Source of the DNA: CAZUMH01 sp964621645
GTDB taxonomy: Bacteria; Zhuqueibacterota; QNDG01; JAGLOF01
DNA: 45,354 bases
Reading direction: 5' to 3'
Assembly: GCA_964621645.1 (NCBI GenBank)
Contig: CAZUMH010000014.1
Span: 1 to 45,354, forward strand
Shown here: positions 34,668-43,943 of the stretch, in pieces
Numbering within the stretch: position 1 is the stretch's first letter
Layout: every line of letters begins with the position of its first letter
The notes under the pieces: model-generated
What the model saw: the letters and a program-made list of their open reading frames with translations, nothing else
Databases searched by the model: none
Told to the model about the DNA's origin: nothing
Made by a program: the position numbers and the translations under genes

Positions 34668-36028
34668 TGGCCCGTCCTCTCATGATCAGTGTGTCCGGAA
34701 TCCGGGGAGTAGTGGGTGAAGGATTGTCCCCCGATGTGATCAGCAATGTCGCCGCGGCCGCGGGCACATTTTTCGGAAGAGGAGATGTGCCGGTCGGAAG
34801 AGACTCCCGGCGCAGCGGTCCCATGGTGCGGCACGCGGTCTTCTCCGGCCTGATATCAGTGGGCTGTCATCCCGTGGACTTGGGAATCTGTGCCACTCCC
34901 GTTGTTGAAACAGCCGTGCAAAACAGCAGCGCCGTCGGAGGGATCATCATTACAGCCAGCCATAATCCGATAGAGTGGAACGCCCTGAAACTGCTGACTT
35001 CCGAGGGGATATTCCTGGATGCGGAGCAAGGAGCCCGGGTACAGGATATCGTTCGAAAGGGAGATTATGCTTTTACCGGCTGGGACACCCTGGGCGAAGA
35101 GCGTCGCTGGGAAGGAGCCGTGGATGATTACCTGGACAGACTTCTTGCCCTGGATCTCATTAATGCTGACCTGATCCGCAGTCGGGGCATTGCTGTCGCC
35201 TACGACTGTGTAAACGGGGCCGGCGGAACGGTCCTGCCGCTGCTCTTTGAAAGACTGGGATGTAAAGCAGTGGCCCTCAATCAGGAACCCACAGGTCTTT
35301 TCGCCCATGCTCCTGAACCTGTCCCCGAGAATCTCGATCAGCTTTGCCGGCTGGTTCGTGAAAAAAAATTGCAGGGTGGTTTTGCGGTGGACCCGGATGT
35401 GGATCGCTGTGCCATCGTGGACGAGAATGGGCACCCTCTGGGAGAGGAGTACACACTGGCCCTGACAGCCGCCTATGTGCTCAGCAAAAAGAAAGGACCG
35501 GTGGTGGTGAACATGTCCACCAGCAGGGCCGTTGAAGATATTGCCACTGCTCTGGGATTGGAAACGATGCGCACCCCCGTGGGCGAAATACACGTGGCCA
35601 AGAAAATGCTTCAGGTGGATGGAGTAATCGGAGGAGAGGGGAACGGTGGAGTCATTCTTCCCGCCTTTCATCCGGGCCGTGACGCACCCCTGGCGATCGC
35701 CTTGACGCTGCAGGCGCTGGCTGAAAGGGAAGTTCCACTGTCATCGCTGCGCCGGGAACTGCCGGCCTACAATATGTGCAAGAGGAAGCTGGAAATCGGC
35801 GGTATCGACCCGAAAGAGATAATCTCCCGGCTGCAGGAAATACATAAAAAGGAGAAGTTAAATACCCTGGATGGGCTCAAGCTGGATTATCCGGAATACT
35901 GGGTACATGTGCGGGCCTCCAATACAGAGCCGATAATACGGATCATCGCCGAAGCGGTCACCGCCGAGGATGCGGCCGAACACTGCCGGAAGATTATTTC
36001 AGAGATCGAGGAAATATCCCGGCAGTAA
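34667..36028 (+). CDS. Phosphohexomutase (phosphoglucomutase/phosphomannomutase/GlmM family)
   Basis: A 453-residue alpha-D-phosphohexomutase that moves phosphate between C1 and C6 of a sugar phosphate. The four family signatures are present: the catalytic phosphoserine in TASHNP (Ser98), the metal loop DPDVDR (~243), the sugar-binding EGNGGVI...HPGRDA region near 325, and the phosphate-binding RASNTEPIIRI near 415. Specificity (GlmM, PMM or PGM) is not certain. The size and SGIRG N-terminus are closest to GlmM-like enzymes. Its position directly after a four-helix protein, in TAATG overlap, is unusual. Confidence 0.9.
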   Translation: MARPLMISVSGIRGVVGEGLSPDVISNVAAAAGTFFGRGDVPVGRDSRRSGPMVRHAVFSGLISVGCHPVDLGICATPVVETAVQNSSAVGGIIITASHNPIEWNALKLLTSEGIFLDAEQGARVQDIVRKGDYAFTGWDTLGEERRWEGAVDDYLDRLLALDLINADLIRSRGIAVAYDCVNGAGGTVLPLLFERLGCKAVALNQEPTGLFAHAPEPVPENLDQLCRLVREKKLQGGFAVDPDVDRCAIVDENGHPLGEEYTLALTAAYVLSKKKGPVVVNMSTSRAVEDIATALGLETMRTPVGEIHVAKKMLQVDGVIGGEGNGGVILPAFHPGRDAPLAIALTLQALAEREVPLSSLRRELPAYNMCKRKLEIGGIDPKEIISRLQEIHKKEKLNTLDGLKLDYPEYWVHVRASNTEPIIRIIAEAVTAEDAAEHCRKIISEIEEISRQ

Positions 36029-36179
36029 TCCGCAGGCCCAGGGTCCGGCAAGGATCGTCCTTGTTTATGGGAAAGAGCCCGATAGTAATCCATGATATAG
36101 CCAGACACCAGGCTCCAGTTCGCCGGCAACAGAAGGCGAATTTTTTCGTATAAAAAGAAAAATTTACCAGTATTGTCTC

Positions 36180-36851
36180 ATGATGAAAATCCGTATCATT
36201 TCATTTATTTTTGTTATTTTTTACGCTGCCGGTCTGGAGGCTCAAGACCCGACAATACACTTTACTTCTCTGTCACTTAAGGATGGGAAGGTAACAGCTG
36301 ATTTGATCATAGAGGGTCTGGTGGGGGAAGATTTGGTATCGGGCTTGAGCAAGGGGATGACCGCCTCTCTGGAATATCAGCTACAGGTCTGGCAGAAAAG
36401 ACGGTTTTGGTCGGATAAGCCCATCACGGAGCATTACCGCAGGATTAAAATATCCTTCGATCCCTGGCTGAAAAAATATATATTCGAAAGCGGCGGCACC
36501 AAGGAGGAGATGGTTTTAGACAGTCTGGTGAACCGCTTGACGAAACTGAATCACGTGGAAGGGTGCACGGTGGATCTTTTAGGTGAGAAGCGGCCCTGCT
36601 ATTTCACTTTGACCGTCACCCTGCATCCGCTGGCGATGGAAAACGTTGGAGAATTGAGCCGCTGGCTATCGGGAGAAGTTAAGGATTTACGGCCCGGATC
36701 TTTCAAGAGCGTGGAAGAACCTGACAGAAAAGCCGGAAGCTGGCTGCTGAAAGTATTTCTCAGCGTGAGCGGTTTAGGGGGAAAAGTGACCAGCGGGAAA
36801 AGCCCCTCCTTTCAGGTGGAAGGCCAACGGCTGAGTGTCCAGGGATACTGA
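36180..36851 (+). CDS. DUF4390-like exported protein
   Basis: A 223-residue protein with a signal peptide (residues 1-21, ending GLEAQ). The sequence has the DUF4390 flow: a GLSKGM-like loop, then EYQLQVWQKRRFWSD, then an HYRRIKISFDPWLKKY strand and a late LSRWLSGEV helix. The family is periplasmic and uncharacterised. In Proteobacteria it often precedes an NtrY-like kinase, but here it precedes Ppx/GppA by 1 nt. The ATG at 36180 is followed directly by another ATG, and no strong ribosome site is visible. Confidence 0.65.
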   Translation: MMKIRIISFIFVIFYAAGLEAQDPTIHFTSLSLKDGKVTADLIIEGLVGEDLVSGLSKGMTASLEYQLQVWQKRRFWSDKPITEHYRRIKISFDPWLKKYIFESGGTKEEMVLDSLVNRLTKLNHVEGCTVDLLGEKRPCYFTLTVTLHPLAMENVGELSRWLSGEVKDLRPGSFKSVEEPDRKAGSWLLKVFLSVSGLGGKVTSGKSPSFQVEGQRLSVQGY

Positions 36852-36852
36852 A

Positions 36853-37770
36853 ATGAAACGGGTGGCCGTAATCGATCTGGGCACTCAATCCGTTCTTTAT
36901 ATTCTGGTAAGACGTGATGTCCACGGGCGGTTGAGTCCGGAGTTTCAAGAGACTGCGAGCGTTCGCCTGGGTCAGGGTGTCACAGAAAGCGGAGCTATTG
37001 CCGAGGCAGCTGTTTTGAGATTGCTACCGCTGCTCAACCGGTTCACGGAACTCTCCGCTCAGCATAGGGCTGAAAGGATTCGTGCCGTCGGCACCCGGGT
37101 GTTCCGCATGGCTGCCAACAGGACCGAGGTGATCGAGCGAATCCGGCAGGAAACCGGACTGAATATTGAAATACTCAGCGAGAAAGAGGAGGCCTTCTAT
37201 AGTTTTCAGGGAGCGGTATACGGCCGGTCCCTCTCCTTTCCGGTGACGGTAATCGATATCGGCGGCGGAAGCACCGAGATTATTGCTGGCAGTGAGAAGC
37301 ATATAGATCTCTGGCATTCCTTTCCCTTGGGCGCTGTATCACTGAGGGAATCCTGCGGAGGAGACGCTGGGCATGAAAAGGCGGACACGATGATCGCCGC
37401 CGGCTTCGAGGTGCCGGCCGTTAAGCGGTTCAGGACTTCCCGGCTGGTTGGAGTGGGAGGAACGGTAACAACCCTGGCCGCTCTGGATCTGGGACTGGTC
37501 AGGTACGATCCGGAAAGGGTGGACGGGTGCCGGTTGAAGCGGGAACAGATCGAAATAATATTCAATAAACTGATTCGCCTCTCTCCCCGCCAGGCGCGCA
37601 GCTGGCTGGCAGTCGATCCTGAGCGGGCGGATATTCTGGAGTACGGGGTGCGGGTTCTCATGCACTTCATGAAGAACGCAGGATTCCCGGAAGTGCTGAT
37701 CAGCGACCGGGGATTACGTCTGGGAGTGGCCCGGCAGGAATTTGAGAAGGATAATTCAGCAATCCTCTGA
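36853..37770 (+). CDS. Ppx/GppA-family phosphatase
   Basis: An actin-fold phosphatase predicted to hydrolyse polyphosphate or pppGpp. It shows AVIDLGTQSVLYIL at the N-terminus, then RAVGTRVFRMAANR, VIDIGGGSTEII near 140, and GVGGTVTTLAAL near 210. At 305 residues it is the short form lacking the C-terminal HD domain. The start was set at 36853, just after the upstream stop (TGAAATG); an upstream in-frame ATG lies inside the previous gene. Substrate preference cannot be decided from motifs. Confidence 0.88.
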   Translation: MKRVAVIDLGTQSVLYILVRRDVHGRLSPEFQETASVRLGQGVTESGAIAEAAVLRLLPLLNRFTELSAQHRAERIRAVGTRVFRMAANRTEVIERIRQETGLNIEILSEKEEAFYSFQGAVYGRSLSFPVTVIDIGGGSTEIIAGSEKHIDLWHSFPLGAVSLRESCGGDAGHEKADTMIAAGFEVPAVKRFRTSRLVGVGGTVTTLAALDLGLVRYDPERVDGCRLKREQIEIIFNKLIRLSPRQARSWLAVDPERADILEYGVRVLMHFMKNAGFPEVLISDRGLRLGVARQEFEKDNSAIL

Positions 37771-37930
37771 ACTCATCCTTATCCTCTTCTTTTATCCCGC
37801 AGTATTTTTTCCGTGGAAGCCGTCCGGTTTCTTGTTATATTATATAGGTGACACGATTTATTCCAAGACCTGTTTTATCCTCCGGGGAATAAGGAGAGTC
37901 AGACAAACATATTACGGTAAGGAGGTTACC

Positions 37931-39811
37931 ATGGTGAAAAGAGTACCATTTATTGTGACCCTTTTCGTCGTAAATGCGATCAGCGGTCTTGCCGCCCAGG
38001 TTCAGCAGGATACAATCCTGGCTTATTACGGGCGCGATGTTTTCATCAGGGTGCCAGAGGAACAGCTGAGTGAACCGGGCACTGTTTCCACACTGTCTCT
38101 TCTCCTGCATGTACAGCTGCAAAAAGATCCCACGGTTATCCCAATGGAAAAAGTGGACGGCACCTGGGTGGGGAAGTATACTGTTCAGGACACCAGTGTA
38201 AAAATAATCACGTATGCTTTTCAGACAACGGATAAAAACGGGAAAGTGATCGCCCCTCTGCTGATCAACGGTGATTACGGAGATATCCTGATGGCCGGGG
38301 AGGATGGAACACCGGTACGGGGAGCTTATTATAATCTCGCACTCTCCTGCATAGACCGGAACGGATTCCGGCCCGAAAATCCCGAAAAAGCCTATTGGGC
38401 CATTACCGAAGGACTCCGGCTTTACCCGCGCTATCGGGCGGCACAGTTGCTGAAATACGGTTTGGAGCTGAGGATGAGCACTGAAAGAGAGCAGATCAAA
38501 GAAGAGATCGCAACTGAAGTAGAGCAGGCACTGGAGGATGATACTTCAGCGGGCACTATGAGCTTCGCTGTTTCCGCTTTCAGGCTTCTCGGCGAGCGGG
38601 ATCGGGCCGAAAAACTGGTAGACGAGCTTATTGAACAATATCCCCAGAGTGAAGCGGCAGCACAGCGCCGGTTCAGTGAAATTATGAAGATAGATGACAC
38701 GAAGGATCGAGCCGCCCGGCTGGACGAATTCCTGGCTGAAGTCACGGTGGTCAAATTCCGGGAAACGGCCTGGGTCGCTCGGGCGTCGGCGGCCATCGAG
38801 CTGGATGATAAAGAAAAGATGGTCCAGGCCGCCAGGGAACTGCTTAACGACGGGAAGACTCCCGCCGCGGCCAGTGGATTGGCGGGGTTGGCAGGCGCTT
38901 TTTCCGAGAAACAGACAGAGCTTCCGCTGGCGGAGGAGTGTGCCTTGCAGGCGGTGGCTTTGATTCGAGAGGCAGCGGATATGTCCGGTCCGGAGGAGAT
39001 GTCCGAGAGGGAATGGCAGGATCAGGCGGTGAAGACAGAGGGCCGCTATCTGGACATACTCGGCTGGATCAAGGTGCTGCGGAACGATGTCCCAGCGGGA
39101 ACTGCCTTCCTAGAGGATGCCGTTAAGAAGGTTTCCGATCCGGGAATTTATCTGCATTTGGGCCGGGCTCTGGAGCGGCAGGGTCAGGATAGAGAGGCTC
39201 TCATCCAGCTTGGACGGGCCGCGAATTTCGACGGAGAAATCGGAAGTATCGCCTACGATGAATTCCTGACCCTCTGGTGGAAGACAGGCGGTGACACGAC
39301 TGGAGCCGAGTCCTTTTTAAACGAGCAGGGCGTGTGGCTGGCCGAACGTTTCCGGACCGAAGTCCTGGCGTCGCGAGAGGTGCGGGCCGCCCCTGATTTT
39401 GAACTGCAGGATATTCTCAGCGGTGAGTGGGTGCGTCTGCAGGACCAGCGGGGTGTGGTAACCGTCGTAGCCTTCTGGGCGGCCTGGAGCCGTTCCTCCC
39501 ATTTCCTCCTGCAGACTCTCTCAGATTTGGCTGATAGATATGGAGGTGACGTCCTGTTCCTTACCGTCGCAGTGGATGCTTCTCCCGCTCCGGTTAGAAA
39601 TTATATCAATAAATATAAGCTCCTCCTCCCGGTACTCCTTAGTCAGGGATGCGAGCGGGACTTCGGCATCAGGGGCGTTCCCATGACGTATGTCATTGAC
39701 AAGGGCGGGTTCATTAATTTCTCCCACCGGGGATTCCGGCCCGATCTGGCTGAAACAATGGCCGTGGAACTGGATGATCTCCTCGGTGGAGGCATGAAAG
39801 ATGCCCGCTGA
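37931..39811 (+). CDS. Exported TPR/helical-repeat protein with C-terminal thioredoxin-like domain lacking CXXC
   Basis: A 626-residue protein with a signal peptide (MVKRVPF to AAQ). The front part is beta-rich. A long helical region (about 130-480) has tetratricopeptide-like repeats such as YLHLGRALERQGQDREALIQLGRA. The last ~140 residues form a TlpA/AhpC-type thioredoxin fold: DFELQDILSGEW, VVAFWAAWSRSS (~515), GVPMTYVIDKGG. The usual C-x-x-C is replaced by S-R-S-S, so it cannot act as a dithiol oxidoreductase. A binding or structural role is more likely. AAGGAGG sits 5 nt ahead of the ATG. The next gene overlaps its end by 11 nt. Confidence 0.82.
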   Translation: MVKRVPFIVTLFVVNAISGLAAQVQQDTILAYYGRDVFIRVPEEQLSEPGTVSTLSLLLHVQLQKDPTVIPMEKVDGTWVGKYTVQDTSVKIITYAFQTTDKNGKVIAPLLINGDYGDILMAGEDGTPVRGAYYNLALSCIDRNGFRPENPEKAYWAITEGLRLYPRYRAAQLLKYGLELRMSTEREQIKEEIATEVEQALEDDTSAGTMSFAVSAFRLLGERDRAEKLVDELIEQYPQSEAAAQRRFSEIMKIDDTKDRAARLDEFLAEVTVVKFRETAWVARASAAIELDDKEKMVQAARELLNDGKTPAAASGLAGLAGAFSEKQTELPLAEECALQAVALIREAADMSGPEEMSEREWQDQAVKTEGRYLDILGWIKVLRNDVPAGTAFLEDAVKKVSDPGIYLHLGRALERQGQDREALIQLGRAANFDGEIGSIAYDEFLTLWWKTGGDTTGAESFLNEQGVWLAERFRTEVLASREVRAAPDFELQDILSGEWVRLQDQRGVVTVVAFWAAWSRSSHFLLQTLSDLADRYGGDVLFLTVAVDASPAPVRNYINKYKLLLPVLLSQGCERDFGIRGVPMTYVIDKGGFINFSHRGFRPDLAETMAVELDDLLGGGMKDAR

Positions 39812-41330
39812 AGGCCGGGGCCGTTCGCGGGTCCACATGTACATTTTTTACCTGTTTTTATTTCTTGCCACTGTCTCGGAGGCCCGGCCAAGCGGTCAAT
39901 CCACGGTCCATGAAACAATCACTCTCACAGGCCGAATAGACGGCATGCTGATTCGGGACGTGAACGGAGACGGCCTGGCGGATATCATCTGCGGCCTCAG
40001 CACTTCCATTCCCGGCCAGTTCCGGACGGCCCGCTCTTTGGCAGTATTTATTCAGGAAGAGGATGGATTCTCTTCATCCGATCCGGTTACCCTGGACCTT
40101 CAGAATGAAGATCTCTTCTGGGATTGTGCCGAACTGGAGGGAGACGGGGAGGCGGAAATCGTCTTTCTCAGAAGAGAGGGATTCCGGGTACTGAAATGGG
40201 ACGGCGCTTCCGTGCAGCCGGCGTTCTCCCTGCACCTTGAAGATCATTCCCTCTTTCCTTTACTCGTGCCCCGTACGGCGGAGCGGCGGCCCTTTCTGCA
40301 GGATTTGACGCCAGCTCCAGGAAGTGAACTTGTCTTTCCCCAGCACAGCGGCATGACAGTTATCGGCCGGCGGGGAGATGAGTATGTGCTCCTGGCGCGC
40401 CTGGTTCACTTCTTCTCCCTGCAATCGGAAAGTGAGGAGCAATCCGTCTCTTTTCCCCTGCCCAGACTGCTGCAGATCCGTTTCAATCTGGATGACAGTC
40501 CGGACTGGGCCCTCGTTTCCGGCAGCAGCCTGGATATATTCCTCCGGCAGAAGGATCCCGGAGTCGATACAGAGATCCCGCTGCCTCCTGATTTCAGTTA
40601 CCGCTTCGGGGGACGCAGCCTGGAAGAATCTCCACTGGAACCGCTTGCTCCGCGTCGCGCCGGAATAGAGGTTGCCGACATGAATGGAGACAGTCTTTCC
40701 GATATTGTTCTTACCAGAGCAGGCCGAGCCCGGTTTCTCTCTGCTCCGAGCCAGCTGCAGATTTTCTACAACAAAGGAGGATATTTCACGGCAGTCCCCG
40801 ATGTTATCCTCACCTCGGAAAATTTCAACGGAGAACACCTGCTGCGGGATTTCAACGGCGACGGATTGATGGATGCGGCGCTCCTTTCATTCCCGGCGGG
40901 ATTCGTCCAGGCGGCCCGCTATCTGCTCTGCGGTAAGGTGGAGAACAGTTTTGACCTCTACCCGCAGCAGGAAGGGGGGCTTTTCCCGAATCGGCCGCAA
41001 CGGCGGCTGCTCTTCCGCCGCCGCCTGAAAATAGAACATTTTTTGCCGGATCCTCCCCATTCAAGCCTGAGTGGTGACTGGAACAGTGACGGCAGACCCG
41101 ACCTTTTTATCTTCACTGATACTGACCTGGCAACTCTTTTCCCTGGAGATCGAGCGGGATTTTTCTCTCGGAAGGAAAGATGGGACATTCAAATCCCAGC
41201 CGGCGGCCTGCCATTGATTGCTGATCTTGATGGGGATCGACGCCCCGATTTGGTCGTCTGGACCAGGGGTTCCCTCAGAGGTGAGGCACACATCCTGATT
41301 CTGCGGAACGACGGCTCAAAGGACCAATGA
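39801..41330 (+). CDS. FG-GAP/VCBS repeat protein, exported
   Basis: A 509-residue protein with an N-terminal hydrophobic signal (residues 13-31). It has several FG-GAP/VCBS-type repeats with Ca-binding D-x-N-G-D-x-x-x-D loops: RDVNGDGLADII (~50), VADMNGDSLSDIV (~290), RDFNGDGLMDAA (~345), DWNSDGRPDLF (~425) and ADLDGDRRPDLV (~475). The whole is likely an extracellular or periplasmic beta-propeller. Its start lies inside the end of the thioredoxin-like gene with GGAGG 8 nt ahead, and its stop overlaps the next start (ATGA). It lies ahead of two Omp85-type genes in one operon. The ligand is unknown. Confidence 0.85.
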   Translation: MPAEGRGRSRVHMYIFYLFLFLATVSEARPSGQSTVHETITLTGRIDGMLIRDVNGDGLADIICGLSTSIPGQFRTARSLAVFIQEEDGFSSSDPVTLDLQNEDLFWDCAELEGDGEAEIVFLRREGFRVLKWDGASVQPAFSLHLEDHSLFPLLVPRTAERRPFLQDLTPAPGSELVFPQHSGMTVIGRRGDEYVLLARLVHFFSLQSESEEQSVSFPLPRLLQIRFNLDDSPDWALVSGSSLDIFLRQKDPGVDTEIPLPPDFSYRFGGRSLEESPLEPLAPRRAGIEVADMNGDSLSDIVLTRAGRARFLSAPSQLQIFYNKGGYFTAVPDVILTSENFNGEHLLRDFNGDGLMDAALLSFPAGFVQAARYLLCGKVENSFDLYPQQEGGLFPNRPQRRLLFRRRLKIEHFLPDPPHSSLSGDWNSDGRPDLFIFTDTDLATLFPGDRAGFFSRKERWDIQIPAGGLPLIADLDGDRRPDLVVWTRGSLRGEAHILILRNDGSKDQ

Positions 41331-42556
41331 AAAAGATTATTCTTCTGATAATTTTTCCGGCGGCTCTCTGTCTGGGTCAGAATTTTCAGCTGGAGCGGCT
41401 TCTTATTACCGGAGCCAATCCCGTTGACACAGGGATTATCCGCCGGGAGCTTCGTATCAAGGAGGGAAACAGCTACTCCGAATCCTCCCTGGAAAGGGAA
41501 CGGGCCTGGATGCTGAGCCGGCGTCTTGGCAAACGGATTGACATGCAGATCTTCCCCGGAACGGCTGATTCCAGCCGGATCCTTCTCCTGGTGGTAGAGG
41601 AAACCGCTCGCTGGTCTGTTGTACCGCTGGTAAACATCAACGGTCTTTTCGGTCTTTACGGCGGGGTTGAAGTCGGGGTGCGCAATGCAGCCGGAAGCGG
41701 ATCGAGATTGGCGGCGTTTTTTCAGACGGGAGGAATAACCGAGGCGGGTTTGCGTTGGGATAATCCCTGGATGGTACTTGGGACCAGGCTCTTCTGCAGT
41801 ATCGAATTCTCCCACTTGTCACTCCCATATCGCTATGGCGATCATCCCACCGATTTTCCTTTACGGGAACAAGCGCTGATGTTCTCTGCCGGCCCCCGCT
41901 TTGGGAGGCTTTTTCGTCTCGGTCTGATACTGGCAGGTGCCCGGGTTTACTGCGGGGATCCCGGTGCCAGTTTCAGCGGCAGGCAGCGGGAAACAACCTG
42001 GACGGCCGGGTATGTGCTTCATTATGATTCCCGCGACTGGCCCCTCTATCCGACCAGCGGGGCCTTAGTGCAGGCTGAAATGACATGGACCGGACCGGAC
42101 CGGGTCCGGGTGCTTCGCCGTTCCTTGATCGAGACCCGTTTCTACGTTTCTGTGCTAAATAAAGATATTATTGCCTGGCAGGCGCGGCTCATCCTTTCCG
42201 GCGGCACGGTGCCGGTTTATATGCGTCTGCACCAGGGCGGAGGAGATTCCATGCGGGGATACCCGTATGGATCGATGGCCGGGGATAACAGTGTTTTCCT
42301 CAGTCTTGAGTATCGCTTTCCCCTGGCATTGGCGCCGAGACCGCTCTACGGGCTGAACGCCGGCTTGGCCGGTGTCATCTTCCTGGATACGGGCACGGCC
42401 TGGTTTGGGGGGGATAAATTCACCAGGAGCAGTTTTCACTCCTCTGCCGGGCTTGGCCTGCACCTAATCTGGGATGGCCTTGTGCTGAGGGCTGAGTACG
42501 GCTATCACGGACGCGGCTGGGGATTTCTGAGTGTGGGGACCAGTGTCAAATTCTGA
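41327..42556 (+). CDS. Omp85/BamA-TamA-like outer-membrane protein (first of pair)
   Basis: A 409-residue protein with a signal peptide (residues 1-18). A single POTRA-like domain follows (about 20-95: LERLLITGANPVDTGIIRREL, then ILLLVVEE). The C-terminal ~300 residues are beta-strand rich. They include a YDSRDWPLYPTSGALVQAEM strand pair and a QGGGDSMRGYPYGSMAGDNS loop. The latter matches the conserved (V/I)RGY/F motif of the Omp85 barrel lid loop. Omp85 proteins insert barrels or secrete partners. This short one-POTRA form resembles patatin-free or FhaC-like variants. It is followed 31 nt later by a second Omp85-type gene. Confidence 0.78.
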   Translation: MKKIILLIIFPAALCLGQNFQLERLLITGANPVDTGIIRRELRIKEGNSYSESSLERERAWMLSRRLGKRIDMQIFPGTADSSRILLLVVEETARWSVVPLVNINGLFGLYGGVEVGVRNAAGSGSRLAAFFQTGGITEAGLRWDNPWMVLGTRLFCSIEFSHLSLPYRYGDHPTDFPLREQALMFSAGPRFGRLFRLGLILAGARVYCGDPGASFSGRQRETTWTAGYVLHYDSRDWPLYPTSGALVQAEMTWTGPDRVRVLRRSLIETRFYVSVLNKDIIAWQARLILSGGTVPVYMRLHQGGGDSMRGYPYGSMAGDNSVFLSLEYRFPLALAPRPLYGLNAGLAGVIFLDTGTAWFGGDKFTRSSFHSSAGLGLHLIWDGLVLRAEYGYHGRGWGFLSVGTSVKF

Positions 42557-42587
42557 TTCGAGATTCCTTACGCCCGGGAGAACGTGA

Positions 42588-43934
42588 GTGTCATTATTAA
42601 AACAAAGGATACGTCCCATTCACCCGTTCCAGCCTCTCCAGAGCGGATCGATCCTCCTGCCGCTTCTCTTATGTCTTATCATCTGCAAGACGACGGCTTC
42701 GGCCCAGGTGTCACTGGACTCCACCCTGACCGGTCGGCAGGTAATTGCCATCGAGGTACACGGCAATGAAAAGACAAAGAGTTTCGTCGTCCTGCGGGAG
42801 ATGAAGCAGAAGACGGGGAACCCTTTCAATCCCGCCCTGGTCCGGGAAGACTGGAAACGAATCCTGAATCTTTTTCTCTTCACCCGGGTTATCATCTTCT
42901 CAGAAGAACACCCCGACGGAGTAGTGCTGCGGATCATCGTCAGCGAACGGTGGTATATCTTCCCTTTCCCCATCCTTTATATCAATGATCGGGACTGGAG
43001 CAAGTTCTCCTATGGAGCGGGAATTCTTCACGCCAATTTCCGGGGTCGCAATGAACAGATTAACGCCAGCCTCTGGTTCGGGTACAATCCGGGCCTGGTA
43101 CTGCAGTATCAGAATCCCTGGTTCGGAGGTGAGCGCAAATTGTTTACCACCCTGTCGCTCAGCCTCAATCACATCAGAAGCAAACATTTCGAGGAAGCTG
43201 TGGACGAGGAACATCAGGCTTTCGGCTGTATCTTCGGCAAACAGTTCGGCTATCATACCAGACTCAGTTTCAAGCTTAATCTGCGGCAGGTAATGTTCGA
43301 CAGGAGTGTTCCGGGTGCGGTTCTCTCCCCCGACGGAAGGGATCGTTTTGTCACCGTTGGAACGGCCTTTCTCTGGGACCGGCGTGACCTGATCGAATAT
43401 CCTCATCGGGGCTGGCTTCTTGGGGTTACGGCTGCGAAAATGGGGATTCCCGGAGGGATTGTTGATTACGGCCGTGTCGGCTGGGATATGCGCGGGTATC
43501 TTCCCATCTTCTATGGCGGCACGCTGGCGTTACGCTGGAAAAGTGAGTTATCAATGGGAACCATCCCATCATACGATAAATTATACCTGGGCTACAGTGA
43601 ACGGGTGCGGGGACACTTTTTCAACGTTATAGAAGGTGAAATCCGTTCGCTGGTTTCTGCTGAACTGCGGTTCACCATTCTGCCGGTACGATATTTCAGA
43701 TACGCGGTTTCTTCCTACTTCCGGGATTTGAAATTCGGAGTGAGCGGCGGCGTCTTCCTGGATGCCGGCTACTGCGCTGATCAGGCGGATGCTTTTTCCA
43801 TGGATCGGATCATCAGCGGTTTTGGAATAGGCTTGCATTTTCATCTGCCGTATGTTAACTTGCTCCGCCTTGAATGGGCCTGGAATGAAGAGGGCAGAGG
43901 GCAGGCAATTGCTGATTTGTATGTGAATTTTTAA
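42588..43934 (+). CDS. Omp85/BamA-TamA-like outer-membrane protein (second of pair)
   Basis: A 448-residue protein from a GTG start with GGGAG 7 nt ahead. After a signal segment (about 20-40) comes one POTRA-like domain (about 50-125: VIAIEVHGNEKTKSFVVLREM). The barrel that follows has FLWDRRDLIEYPHRGWLLGV, a GYSERVRGHF lid-loop motif and a C-terminal strand ending ADLYVNF. The last residue is Phe, as expected for BAM-inserted barrels. It and the preceding protein are similar in plan but clearly different in sequence, so they are ancient duplicates or unrelated members. Partner and role are not known. Confidence 0.8.
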   Translation: MSLLKQRIRPIHPFQPLQSGSILLPLLLCLIICKTTASAQVSLDSTLTGRQVIAIEVHGNEKTKSFVVLREMKQKTGNPFNPALVREDWKRILNLFLFTRVIIFSEEHPDGVVLRIIVSERWYIFPFPILYINDRDWSKFSYGAGILHANFRGRNEQINASLWFGYNPGLVLQYQNPWFGGERKLFTTLSLSLNHIRSKHFEEAVDEEHQAFGCIFGKQFGYHTRLSFKLNLRQVMFDRSVPGAVLSPDGRDRFVTVGTAFLWDRRDLIEYPHRGWLLGVTAAKMGIPGGIVDYGRVGWDMRGYLPIFYGGTLALRWKSELSMGTIPSYDKLYLGYSERVRGHFFNVIEGEIRSLVSAELRFTILPVRYFRYAVSSYFRDLKFGVSGGVFLDAGYCADQADAFSMDRIISGFGIGLHFHLPYVNLLRLEWAWNEEGRGQAIADLYVNF

Positions 43935-43943
43935 GGGGAGATT

